Source: an uncultured Anaerotruncus sp. (GTDB taxonomy: Bacteria; Bacillota; Clostridia; Oscillospirales; Ruminococcaceae). From it: DNA of 52,474 nucleotides. The stretch spans positions 1-52,474 of the forward strand of contig CALWZG010000037.1 in assembly GCA_944385965.1 (NCBI GenBank). Reading direction: 5' to 3'. Positions 18,583 to 25,609 of the stretch are shown here, piece after piece; positions within the stretch are counted from its first letter, which is position 1, and every line of letters starts with the position of its first letter. Below the pieces are notes generated by a model that ran no database searches, had not been told where the DNA came from, and saw nothing but the letters and a program-made list of their open reading frames with translations. The translations under genes and the position numbers were made by a program.

Positions 18583-18789
18583 TTATTTCATGGAGTTCTC
18601 ATAGGCCTCAATCATCTTTTTCACCATCTGGCCGCCGATAGAACCAGCCTGACGAGAGGTCAGGTCACCATTGTAACCTTGGCGCAGATTTACGCCTACC
18701 TCACTGGCAGCTTCCATCTTAAAACGATTCATGGCTTCCTTAGCCTCGGGAACAACAATACGGTTGCTGGAAGAATTAGAATTAGACAT
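18583..18789 (-). CDS. Alpha/beta-type small acid-soluble spore protein
   Basis: This 68-residue protein coats and protects spore DNA. The family signatures are clear: VPEAKEAMNRFKMEAASEVG with the germination protease site, and GDLTSRQAGSIGGQMVKKMI near the C-terminus. The short Ser/Asn-rich N-terminus is typical. It shows the organism makes endospores. It has a good ribosome site (AAGGAGTG) and a sigma-G-like promoter upstream, consistent with forespore expression. Confidence 0.96.
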   Translation of the reverse strand: MSNSNSSSNRIVVPEAKEAMNRFKMEAASEVGVNLRQGYNGDLTSRQAGSIGGQMVKKMIEAYENSMK

Positions 18790-18842
18790 AATTGAAATAC
18801 ACTCCTTAACTCTTTTGTGAAGATGTTTTGCGTTTGCAATAC

Positions 18843-18872
18843 TAGTATGGTTTCCAGCGCTCTTGATATAAC
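18843..18872 (-). promoter_or_regulatory. Sigma-G-like (forespore) promoter for the spore protein
   Basis: On the minus strand a perfect CATACTA -10 lies 17 bases downstream of GTTATA, a partial match to the sigma-G -35 (TGAATA). It is about 55 bases upstream of the start codon. The match to the forespore -10 fits the gene product. Confidence 0.6.
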
Positions 18873-19033
18873 TGCCAATTCTTTGACAAAAAGGCAGATT
18901 TCACCGTGAGATAAATTTGATATAATTTTTGCAGGGGTGTGTGATGAGAATGGATATGGCTTGACATCCATACAAAAAGAGTTTACCATAAAAAAAGTGT
19001 TCTTTAATTATGAGGCCAGGAGGATCAAACAAT

Positions 19034-19828
19034 ATGATGAGAGAGAACAAAATGCGGCGTATGCTTAGAAATGGTGAACCCACTACATCTACTCGGTTAT
19101 GGAGTACATGGCCCTTTTATACCGAGGTAATTGGCACCACCGGCAATTTTGATTATATAGAGTTTGTCGGGGAGTATGCGCCCTTCACCCAACTGGATAT
19201 GGAGAATCTGGCGCGGGCTGCGGAACTGTATGATATGGGCTCCATGATGAAGGTAGATTTTCAGAATCGGTTTTATGTGGCGCAGAAAGCCATCTGCGCG
19301 GGCTTTCAGTCTATTTTGTTCGCTGATCACCATACCGCCGATGAGGTGCGGGAAACAGTCCATATGATGAAAGCGGACCGCTTGGGGGAGGGCCGTTTTG
19401 GTTACCCCAACCGCCGTTATATCGGCGCTCAATCCCATCTCTCGCAGATGGACCACTGTGAGCGGCTGAATGAAGTGGTGCTGGCCTTTATGATTGAGAA
19501 GGATACCGCTATGGAGGAAATTGAGGAAATCTGCTCTATCCCTGGGGTGGATATGGTTCAATTTGGGCCTTCTGACTACTGCATGAGCAAGGGCTTGAAC
19601 CGGGACGAAGCGGTAGAAATCCATAAAGCGGCAGAACGGAAGATGATTGAGGTGGCGCTGCGGCATGGGGTTCAGCCCCGGTGTGAAATTCCCAACCCTG
19701 AGGATGCCCAATATTATATTGATTTGGGTGTGCGGCATTTTTCACTGGGAGACCAGCTGGCCAAGCTGAAACAATTTTGGATCAATGATGGTGGGAAAAT
19801 TCGGCGTATTGCTGACAGCTTGAAATAA
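19034..19828 (+). CDS. HpcH/HpaI-family aldolase
   Basis: This 264-residue protein belongs to the HpcH/HpaI aldolase/citrate lyase fold, metal-dependent class II enzymes that split 2-keto-3-deoxy or 4-hydroxy-2-oxo acids to pyruvate and an aldehyde. Visible features are the early STWPFYTEVIG region, DYIEFVGEYAPF, the FADHHTADEVRE segment and the late MVQFGPSDYCMS and SLGDQ motifs. The start at 19034 follows AGGAGG by 10 bases. The true substrate is unknown. The neighbouring 2-hydroxyacid dehydrogenase, transketolase and GPH transporter remnants suggest it belonged to a sugar-acid route. Confidence 0.8.
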   Translation: MMRENKMRRMLRNGEPTTSTRLWSTWPFYTEVIGTTGNFDYIEFVGEYAPFTQLDMENLARAAELYDMGSMMKVDFQNRFYVAQKAICAGFQSILFADHHTADEVRETVHMMKADRLGEGRFGYPNRRYIGAQSHLSQMDHCERLNEVVLAFMIEKDTAMEEIEEICSIPGVDMVQFGPSDYCMSKGLNRDEAVEIHKAAERKMIEVALRHGVQPRCEIPNPEDAQYYIDLGVRHFSLGDQLAKLKQFWINDGGKIRRIADSLK

Positions 19829-19855
19829 GATGGTTTCGGCGGGGATTCCTGTCAC

Positions 19856-20142
19856 ATGATTTGCAGGGGAAAGATGAATTTTCAGGATTTACTGCGCAAT
19901 GTGGACTTTTTGTCGCTCCATACGGCAGCTACCCTAGAAAACAGGGGGATTATGAATGGGGAAACCCTCTGCTTTCGCTGGAGAATGTTTTGTTCTCTCT
20001 GCATAACGCTTCTCACTCCAAAGAATCTTTAGACGCTATGGGCTATGGGGCCGCTGTTGGAATCCATAAAGTTCTCAGCGGGGACAAACCTGCATTTCTG
20101 GTGAATCATCCGTCACACCCCCGTATCCCTTTAAAGGAATAA
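19856..20142 (+). pseudogene. Remnant of a D-isomer-specific 2-hydroxyacid dehydrogenase
   Basis: Two fragments of this NAD-dependent family lie in different frames. The first, starting near 19856, reads QDLLRNVDFLSLHTAATLEN, matching the SDFVSLHxPLTxET region. The second, from about 19960, reads NPLLSLENVLFSLHNASHS and continues as KESLDAMGYGAAVGIH, matching the C-terminal LxxxxNVxxTPHIA...ESRxxM region. The Rossmann domain and catalytic core between them are missing, so it cannot make a working enzyme. It follows the aldolase gene directly and was probably cotranscribed with it. Confidence 0.8.
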
Positions 20143-20151
20143 TTGCCTTAC

Positions 20152-20193
20152 AAAAAAGACTTCAAACAGTAACAACTGCTTGAAGTCTTTTTT
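20152..20193. terminator. Bidirectional intrinsic terminator
   Basis: AAAAAAGACTTCAA-CAG pairs with CTG-TTGAAGTCTTTTTT around a short loop, with U-runs on both strands. It separates the converging aldolase transcript and the dehydratase transcript. Confidence 0.92.
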
Positions 20194-20201
20194 ATTGGTT
20201 A

Positions 20202-21650
20202 TCAGTCAATGCCAGCTAGATTTTTAGCCAAATCTTTTTTAGAAGAAAGGTCGCTTTGACGAGCAATCATAATACGTTGTGCTTGAGGAGAACCAGCTCC
20301 ATGCATAGATTCTGTGAGATATCCAACCGCAGCAGTACCCAAACATAGATTTTCCAACAAGCGCAAAATCCGCAAACGATTTTCTGTGGGAATGTCTGCA
20401 ACGCCTTTCAAATATTTTTCTATATAAGGGCCAATTTTTGAATCTTTGAAATCTGCTTCACTGGGAGCGGTGACCATCAAGCCGCCAGCAATATCCTCCG
20501 CCAAACGAACAATTTCGTAGGGGTAGCGGGTGATATTTTGTTTACAGACATTGGCTAAAAGAAGGTCAATTAAATAGTTGCCGCTTTTTGTGGGACAACC
20601 TTCAGCTGAACAAGCAATTCCACAGGAAAAAAGCGTTTCGTTCAGATGGGTCATTTCAATTAATTTGTCCTTGATATGGCTGGCTTTGGAAACGCCGTTG
20701 TAGTCGGCGGCCAAAGCAGCAGCCCCAATCAGTACATCTCCCACACCAACCTTACAGCCCCCATAGCTTTGGCGATGGTAACCCGCAAAACGTTCTACCA
20801 TCATTCCTGCAAACTCAGTCTCTCCGTTTAAGAAAATCCGTTCATTTGGGATGAATACATCATCGAAAACCACCAACGCTTCCACACCGCCAAATTGAAC
20901 ATTTCCCACATCCATAGGGCAGTTTTCCAGTTTTCTGGTATCGCAGCTTTGGCGCCCAATCACCATAAAAATTCCTTTTGCGTCTACTGGAACAGCGAAA
21001 GAAACCGCATAATCCTTGTCCTCAGGTCCCATAGAGCAGGTAGGCATTATAATGAGCTCGTGAGAATTGATGGCTCCAGTCTGGTGAGCTTTGGCGCCTC
21101 TCACAATGATACCATCATCACGTCTTTCAACAACCCGCAAATATAAATCAGGGTCAGCTTGCGCATGAGGGGGAAGTGAGCGATTTCCTTTAGGGTCGGT
21201 CATAGCTCCATCCACAGTCAGATCCAGGTGTTTACAGTGCAGCATAAATTTTATAAAGTTTTCAAAATAGTGGGTGTGATATTGTTGGTCTAGTTCATAG
21301 GTGGTGCTGTATACCGCATTGAAAGCGTCCATACCAACACAGCGCTGAAAACAAGAGCCAGTTTTTTGTCCTAACAAGCGCTGCATTTTTACCTTTTTGA
21401 TTAAGTCTTCGGTGGAACGATGAATATGGGTGAACCGGTTAATCCGCTCACCTGTTTCGGGTGAGATAACCGTCATTAAATCCTGATATTCTGGAAGTTG
21501 GGCTAAATCATAGGTCATTTTAACAGAATTTAAAGATGGCCTTAAAATAGGATGTTCGGTAGGATACTGAATTTTTTTGCCGAACATATAAACTTCCATG
21601 GTTCGTTCCCGAATACTTTCCACATATTGAGAGCCTGTCATAAGCGCCAT
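20202..21650 (-). CDS. abfD: 4-hydroxybutyryl-CoA dehydratase / vinylacetyl-CoA isomerase
   Basis: This 482-residue flavin and [4Fe-4S] radical enzyme converts 4-hydroxybutyryl-CoA to crotonyl-CoA. All four cluster ligands known from the Clostridium aminobutyricum enzyme are present: C100 and C104 (GSCFQRCVG), and His then Cys seven residues later in GYHRQSYGGCKVG. Length matches the family. The frame is intact although several neighbours are damaged. A clean AGGAGG precedes the ATG. It lies downstream of the aminotransferase on the minus strand, separated by a hairpin at 21710. With the CoA-transferase, crotonase, Hbd and thiolase at 28-34 kb it forms a 4-hydroxybutyrate-to-acetyl-CoA set. 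Confidence 0.95.
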   Translation of the reverse strand: MALMTGSQYVESIRERTMEVYMFGKKIQYPTEHPILRPSLNSVKMTYDLAQLPEYQDLMTVISPETGERINRFTHIHRSTEDLIKKVKMQRLLGQKTGSCFQRCVGMDAFNAVYSTTYELDQQYHTHYFENFIKFMLHCKHLDLTVDGAMTDPKGNRSLPPHAQADPDLYLRVVERRDDGIIVRGAKAHQTGAINSHELIIMPTCSMGPEDKDYAVSFAVPVDAKGIFMVIGRQSCDTRKLENCPMDVGNVQFGGVEALVVFDDVFIPNERIFLNGETEFAGMMVERFAGYHRQSYGGCKVGVGDVLIGAAALAADYNGVSKASHIKDKLIEMTHLNETLFSCGIACSAEGCPTKSGNYLIDLLLANVCKQNITRYPYEIVRLAEDIAGGLMVTAPSEADFKDSKIGPYIEKYLKGVADIPTENRLRILRLLENLCLGTAAVGYLTESMHGAGSPQAQRIMIARQSDLSSKKDLAKNLAGID

Positions 21651-21709
21651 AGTGTTTCCTCCTGGTTAAATATTTTCATCCTTTATATAAAAAAATAGTT
21701 GATAAGTTG

Positions 21710-21740
21710 GGCCGGATGCTGATAAGCATCCGGCCTTTTT
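21710..21740. terminator. Strong GC-rich hairpin between aminotransferase and dehydratase genes
   Basis: GGCCGGATGCT pairs with AGCATCCGGCC around GATA; TTTTT follows on the plus strand only. For the minus-strand genes it lies in the spacer and may reduce or stabilise the downstream abfD message rather than fully terminate. Confidence 0.65.
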
Positions 21741-21763
21741 ATAGAGGGGAGAAGGAAGGAACC

Positions 21764-23035
21764 TTAAAATCTTTGTTTAACAGCTTTAAATGCGTCATCT
21801 GCTACATCCAAAGCGAATTTAATGTCATCTTCTGTCATAGCAGCGCAGGTAAAGTGATTATGGTGATTGGTGAGGAACACACCTCTTCTGGTACATTCAC
21901 TGGTCCAAGCCTTATGTAGATCCGCTTCAGGTCCATAATAATCCCAGCTTGTGGCATCAGGGTCCTGCAACAGATGTATATAGAACAGAGAAGGAGCAGC
22001 GGTTGTAACCATACGGTATCCATAAGAAGCGGCCAATTTTTCCAATCCATCGGTATACATTTTTCCGATTTTAAGCATATGATTGGCGGCGTCTAATTTT
22101 TTCAGCTTATCGATGCAGGCAAGCGCAGCGGCGAAAGGAGCGGCAGACATCCAATAGCTTCCGGTGTAATACACTTTTTCCACCGCGTCCCGCAAAGCGT
22201 CAATTCCGCAAAGAGCAGAAATATTCCAACCGTTGGCCAAAGCTTTGCAGAAGCACATCAAATCCGCTTTGAACCCAAAATATTTGTCCGAGCCAGCATG
22301 GTCCAAACGGAAGCCGCAGCGTACATCATCTACAATCAATACAATTCCATGCTGTGTACAAAGCTCTCTGATTCGTTTCCAATATCCCTCTGCTGGCATG
22401 GCGTTGTCCTTAAAGGCGGGCTGATAGTAGGGGGTGGAGATAAAAGCTGCAATTTCTCCAGGGTGTTCCTGAATGGCCTGCTCAAACTGTTCCAGATTGT
22501 TCCAGTCCAAATAAATATTTTGAGACTGCTCATAAGAGAATAAGCCATCCGCTGCCCCAACCTTTTGGGCCCAAGGTGCTACACCATGGTAACTGCCATT
22601 AATCATCATGATTTTCTGACGTCCGGTAGCGGCTTTGGCAACCATAATTGCCAAACTGGTTACATCGCCTCCATTTTTGGCGAAGAAAGCCCAGTCCGCC
22701 ATATCCACTGTCTCAACCATCTTTTCGGCCAACTCAATCAGTTTATAAGAAGGAGCGGTCACAGCGTTTTCCTTTTTGAGTTGTTCCATAGCGGCAGCGT
22801 CTACGTCAGGGTCGTTATACCCCAGGATATTAGGTCCGTAAGCGCACATAAAGTCTAAAAAACGATTTCCGTCTACATCATAGAAATAAGCTCCCTGAGC
22901 ATGGTCAGAAAAGATGGGATAGTGCTCCACTGGACAATAGGTTCCAACACCTTGATGCCCATAAATCCCTTTTGGAATTACTTTTTTTGCCCGCTCAAAT
23001 AATTCCTGGCTTTTTGGATAAGTGTAGGTTGTCAT
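21764..23035 (-). CDS. Class III aminotransferase, glutamate-1-semialdehyde aminomutase-like
   Basis: This 423-residue PLP enzyme resembles the glutamate-1-semialdehyde 2,1-aminomutase branch. The PLP-contacting VLIVDDVRCGFRL and lysine-bearing CFCKALANGWNISALCG motifs are present, with the N-terminal FxDxDGNRFLDF typical of the class. No tetrapyrrole genes are nearby, so heme synthesis is unlikely. Its place between transketolase and 4-hydroxybutyryl-CoA dehydratase suggests transamination in a catabolic route, with an omega-amino or 4-amino acid as substrate; this is inference. It overlaps the transketolase C-subunit reading frame by 4 bases. The frame is intact. Confidence 0.8.
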   Translation of the reverse strand: MTTYTYPKSQELFERAKKVIPKGIYGHQGVGTYCPVEHYPIFSDHAQGAYFYDVDGNRFLDFMCAYGPNILGYNDPDVDAAAMEQLKKENAVTAPSYKLIELAEKMVETVDMADWAFFAKNGGDVTSLAIMVAKAATGRQKIMMINGSYHGVAPWAQKVGAADGLFSYEQSQNIYLDWNNLEQFEQAIQEHPGEIAAFISTPYYQPAFKDNAMPAEGYWKRIRELCTQHGIVLIVDDVRCGFRLDHAGSDKYFGFKADLMCFCKALANGWNISALCGIDALRDAVEKVYYTGSYWMSAAPFAAALACIDKLKKLDAANHMLKIGKMYTDGLEKLAASYGYRMVTTAAPSLFYIHLLQDPDATSWDYYGPEADLHKAWTSECTRRGVFLTNHHNHFTCAAMTEDDIKFALDVADDAFKAVKQRF

Positions 23036-23851
23036 AAACTCGCTCCCTTCCGACGGATTACTTCCAGTGCGTTTTCAACAATATTTTCAGCGGTCATGCC
23101 AAACCGCTGGGCCAGATAAGATTGAGGTCCAACTTCTCCAAACTCGTCCTGAGACCCTATCATAGACAGAGCGCAGGACAAAGGTCCATTTAAGGCTAAG
23201 GTTCGTGCTACCGCAGCTCCAAGACCATTGAGGACACTATGATTTTCTGCGGTGACAATCGCACCAGTTTCTTTGGCGCATCTGAGGACTAACTCCTCAT
23301 CCAATGGTTTAATGGTGAAGATATCTACCACTCTGGCGGAAATCCCTTGATTTTCCAGGGTTTCCGCTGCTTTCAATGCTTCGGCCACCAAGATTCCAGC
23401 GGCGATGATGGTAACGTCTTTTCCATCCCGAAGAAGATTTCCTTATCTTCAAAAGTCATATGGGTACCACCATTGTAGGCGGTTGTGATTCCTGGGTCTG
23501 AGCCAATCAGACGAATATTTAATTTTGCGTAGGCACCAGATAGAAAGATTGAATCATAAGTGCGGCGGGTCATAAAAGGCGCAAAAGTATGGATATACGG
23601 AATCTTTCCAGTAACCGCCATACCAGCGGCAATTCCCACCAAATCCGCCTCCTGAATTCCAACATCAAAAAAGCGGTCCCCATAGGTAGCTTTCATCCAG
23701 TGATAATTGGGAGCCCACATTCCATTTCCAATATCCGCCTCACCGGCTACCACATTGGGATTTTGCGCGAATAATTTTTCAGGGTTCCAGAGTAGATTGT
23801 TTTGAAGGGAACTTGGTCGGTTGAGCCATCATATTTTAGAGTAAATCCCAT
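23032..23851 (-). pseudogene. Transketolase C-terminal subunit, broken by two frameshifts
   Basis: The reading begins at ATG 23851 (preceded by GAGGTG, 9 bases after the transketolase N stop) but needs a frame change near 23781-23790 and another near 23428-23434 to give a full family member. The pieces are intact in content: EKLFAQNPNVVAGEADIGNG, DVGIQEADLVGIAAGMA, TFAPFMTRRTYDSI, SDPGITTAYNGGTH, then GILVAEALKAAETL and NHSVLNGLGAAV. Both breaks look like one missing base. In the family this subunit carries the pyrimidine-binding domain of the thiamine-diphosphate enzyme. It is either a fresh pseudogene or a site of sequencing error. Confidence 0.85.
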
Positions 23852-23860
23852 TTTTTCACC

Positions 23861-24031
23861 TCACTTACACGCTTCCAAAGCGGCTGCCTCTGCGTAAAGA
23901 CGAGCAATTTCCTGGTCACAGGACTCTTGGGGCATGGGAATGTGGTGGTTATAATCCATTCCCTCCACAAAAGAACATCCTTTTCCTTTTTGAGTATCCA
24001 GAACAATCAAAGAGGGTTTACCTTGTTCAAC
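23861..24031 (-). pseudogene. Transketolase N-terminal subunit, 3' remnant only
   Basis: About 55 codons of the C-terminal end of the thiamine-diphosphate-binding subunit remain: GKPSLIVLDTQKGKGCSF, then VEGMDYNHHIPMPQESCDQE and a Lys-TGA end. The upstream part, including the GDG thiamine-diphosphate motif, is absent because the coding sequence runs straight into a transporter fragment on the other strand. The missing 5' end implies loss of the promoter for the minus-strand operon. Confidence 0.8.
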
Positions 24032-24983
24032 AATGCCAACTCTGTAATTGTGTCCTCTTTGTATCTTCCGCTTGTAAACCTGTTGGGCGGAGGAGATATG
24101 GCGAAAGGATTTTTCTGGGCTACCACAATTCTGGCTATGTTGGTGTTGGCGCTTCTGCTGGCTGTATTAGCTATCAGTAAAAAATATGAGCTTAATGCTG
24201 ATGGCACCAGCCGGGAACATCTGCGTTCTACCGATCATGAGAATGTGCTGAAACAGGCCAAGGATGTTTTCACCAATCGTCCCGCTATTATGCTGGTGTT
24301 AGGAATCGTTTTTCAATATATTCTGCAAGCGATTCGCAACGGCATGACCGTTTATATCTTTAACTACTATCTGGAAATTCCAAACTTTATGCCGGTAGCT
24401 ATGTTTGTCAACACCAACGCAATGGTCTTGGGCGCTTTATTGCTTCAACCCTGTATCCATATATTCAGAGATTCCAATCGGGCTTTTAAAGGAATCCTGC
24501 TGATAAGCGCTGTTGGGAACGCTTTATTCTGGGGATTGGCCACCAGTATGGGACAAGATGGTTCCGCTGGGTCCATGCAGTACGGCTCACTCTTTTTCCT
24601 GTTTGCGTTTAATGGTTTGATTACAGGTGTCCATTATGCCTTTATGCATGTGATGCTGCCCAATGTAATCGAATATGGCGCCTGGAAGACTGGAAAAATA
24701 TCAGCCTGGAATGATTTACGCTTTAAACGCCATTTGTTTAACTTTGGGTGGAGCGATTGGCGGACAGGTTATGGGAATTTTGCTGGATGGCTCTGGCTAT
24801 GTGGCAAATCAGACACAGACCCCTGAAACACTTTCCAACCTTTTGTTTATTGCTTTTATGGTGCCAGCAATTTTGACAATGGTTCAGTTTGGAACCCAGT
24901 GTTTCTATGGCCTGACAGATAAACAATGCGCCAAATGTGTGGAGGAAGTTCAAAAAAGAGCCCACGCGGCGGCGGGTTCCTGA
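24032..24983 (+). pseudogene. GPH-type sugar:cation symporter, 5'-truncated and frameshifted
   Basis: This is the C-terminal two thirds of a glycoside-pentoside-hexuronide symporter (MelB-like, major facilitator fold). Hydrophobic segments include ATTILAMLVLALLLAVLAI and SLFFLFAFNGLITG, and the hallmark cytoplasmic motif NVIEYGAWKTGK is present. The frame then shifts at an A-run near 24692; removing one A restores GKYQPGMIYALNAICLTLGG through to the normal end. The first third is missing at the junction with the transketolase remnant. A substrate cannot be assigned; hexuronides or other sugar acids are typical of the family. Confidence 0.8.
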
Positions 24984-25006
24984 GCAAAAACAATTTAAGT
25001 CTGAAT

Positions 25007-25043
25007 CGTTATCTCGGAAGGAGCGCTTCCTTCCGGGATAACG
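25007..25043. promoter_or_regulatory. 16-pair inverted repeat upstream of Lrp-type gene
   Basis: CGTTATC-T-CGGAAGGA pairs with TCCTTCCG-G-GATAACG around GCGCT. No T tract follows on either strand, so it is not a standard terminator. It could be an mRNA hairpin or an operator, since it lies about 45 bases before the Lrp-type regulator gene. Confidence 0.5.
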
Positions 25044-25087
25044 GACAAGGAGAAAGGGAGGATTCCATAAAATTAGGAGGCAAATGA

Positions 25088-25545
25088 ATGGATTCTACCG
25101 ATATTAAAATCTTAGCCTATCTTAAAAAAACGCGCGCATGAACGCCTCCATTATTGGTGAGCGAATCAACATGTCGGTTTCCGCAGTCATAGAAAGAATA
25201 AAAAAACTGGAGAACACAGGAATTATTAAACAATACAGCGCCATTCTGGACCATAAAAAAATAGGAAAAGATATGATGGCCTATGTGGCGGTGCGGATAG
25301 AACATCCCCAATATAACGATGCCTTTTCAGCCAATATTATTGGAAATCCTGAGATTTTGGAGTGCCATTATATTACCGGAGACTTTGATTTTCTGTTGAA
25401 GGTGGTCACCAATTCCAGTAAGGACCTAGAACGCGTTTTATATGATATCCGCTGTATCCCTGGTGTTTCCCGAACAAGAACATTGGTTGTCCTTTCTACA
25501 TTTAAAAATGATGTGACAGCGCTTCCCGATGGAGGGCCTTTTTAA
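25088..25545 (+). CDS. Lrp/AsnC-family transcriptional regulator with an early frameshift
   Basis: The start at 25088 (AGGAGG 7 bases upstream) gives MDSTDIKILAYLKK, the usual beginning of an Lrp helix-turn-helix domain, then stops at TGA within 18 codons. Adding one A to the seven-A run at about 25124-25130 restores LKKNARMNASIIGERINMS and the rest of a normal regulator of about 152 residues, including the RAM ligand domain (ECHYITGDFDFLLKVV). Internal ATG 25138 could give a protein lacking part of the DNA-binding domain. It probably controlled the catabolic genes beside it. The homopolymer makes slippage, phase variation or a sequencing error all possible. Confidence 0.8.
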
Positions 25546-25609
25546 TTTGAAAAATGATGACAATACGTCATTTTATAAGGAGCAAAACTTAAATAAGGAG
25601 GAATTTGTA

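Noticed and set aside
18883..18926. A promoter for the aldolase made of TTGACA (18883) and TATAAT (18921)
   Set aside because: Both hexamers are perfect but are 32 bases apart, far outside the workable spacing; TATAAT may function with a weak -35 nearer to it.
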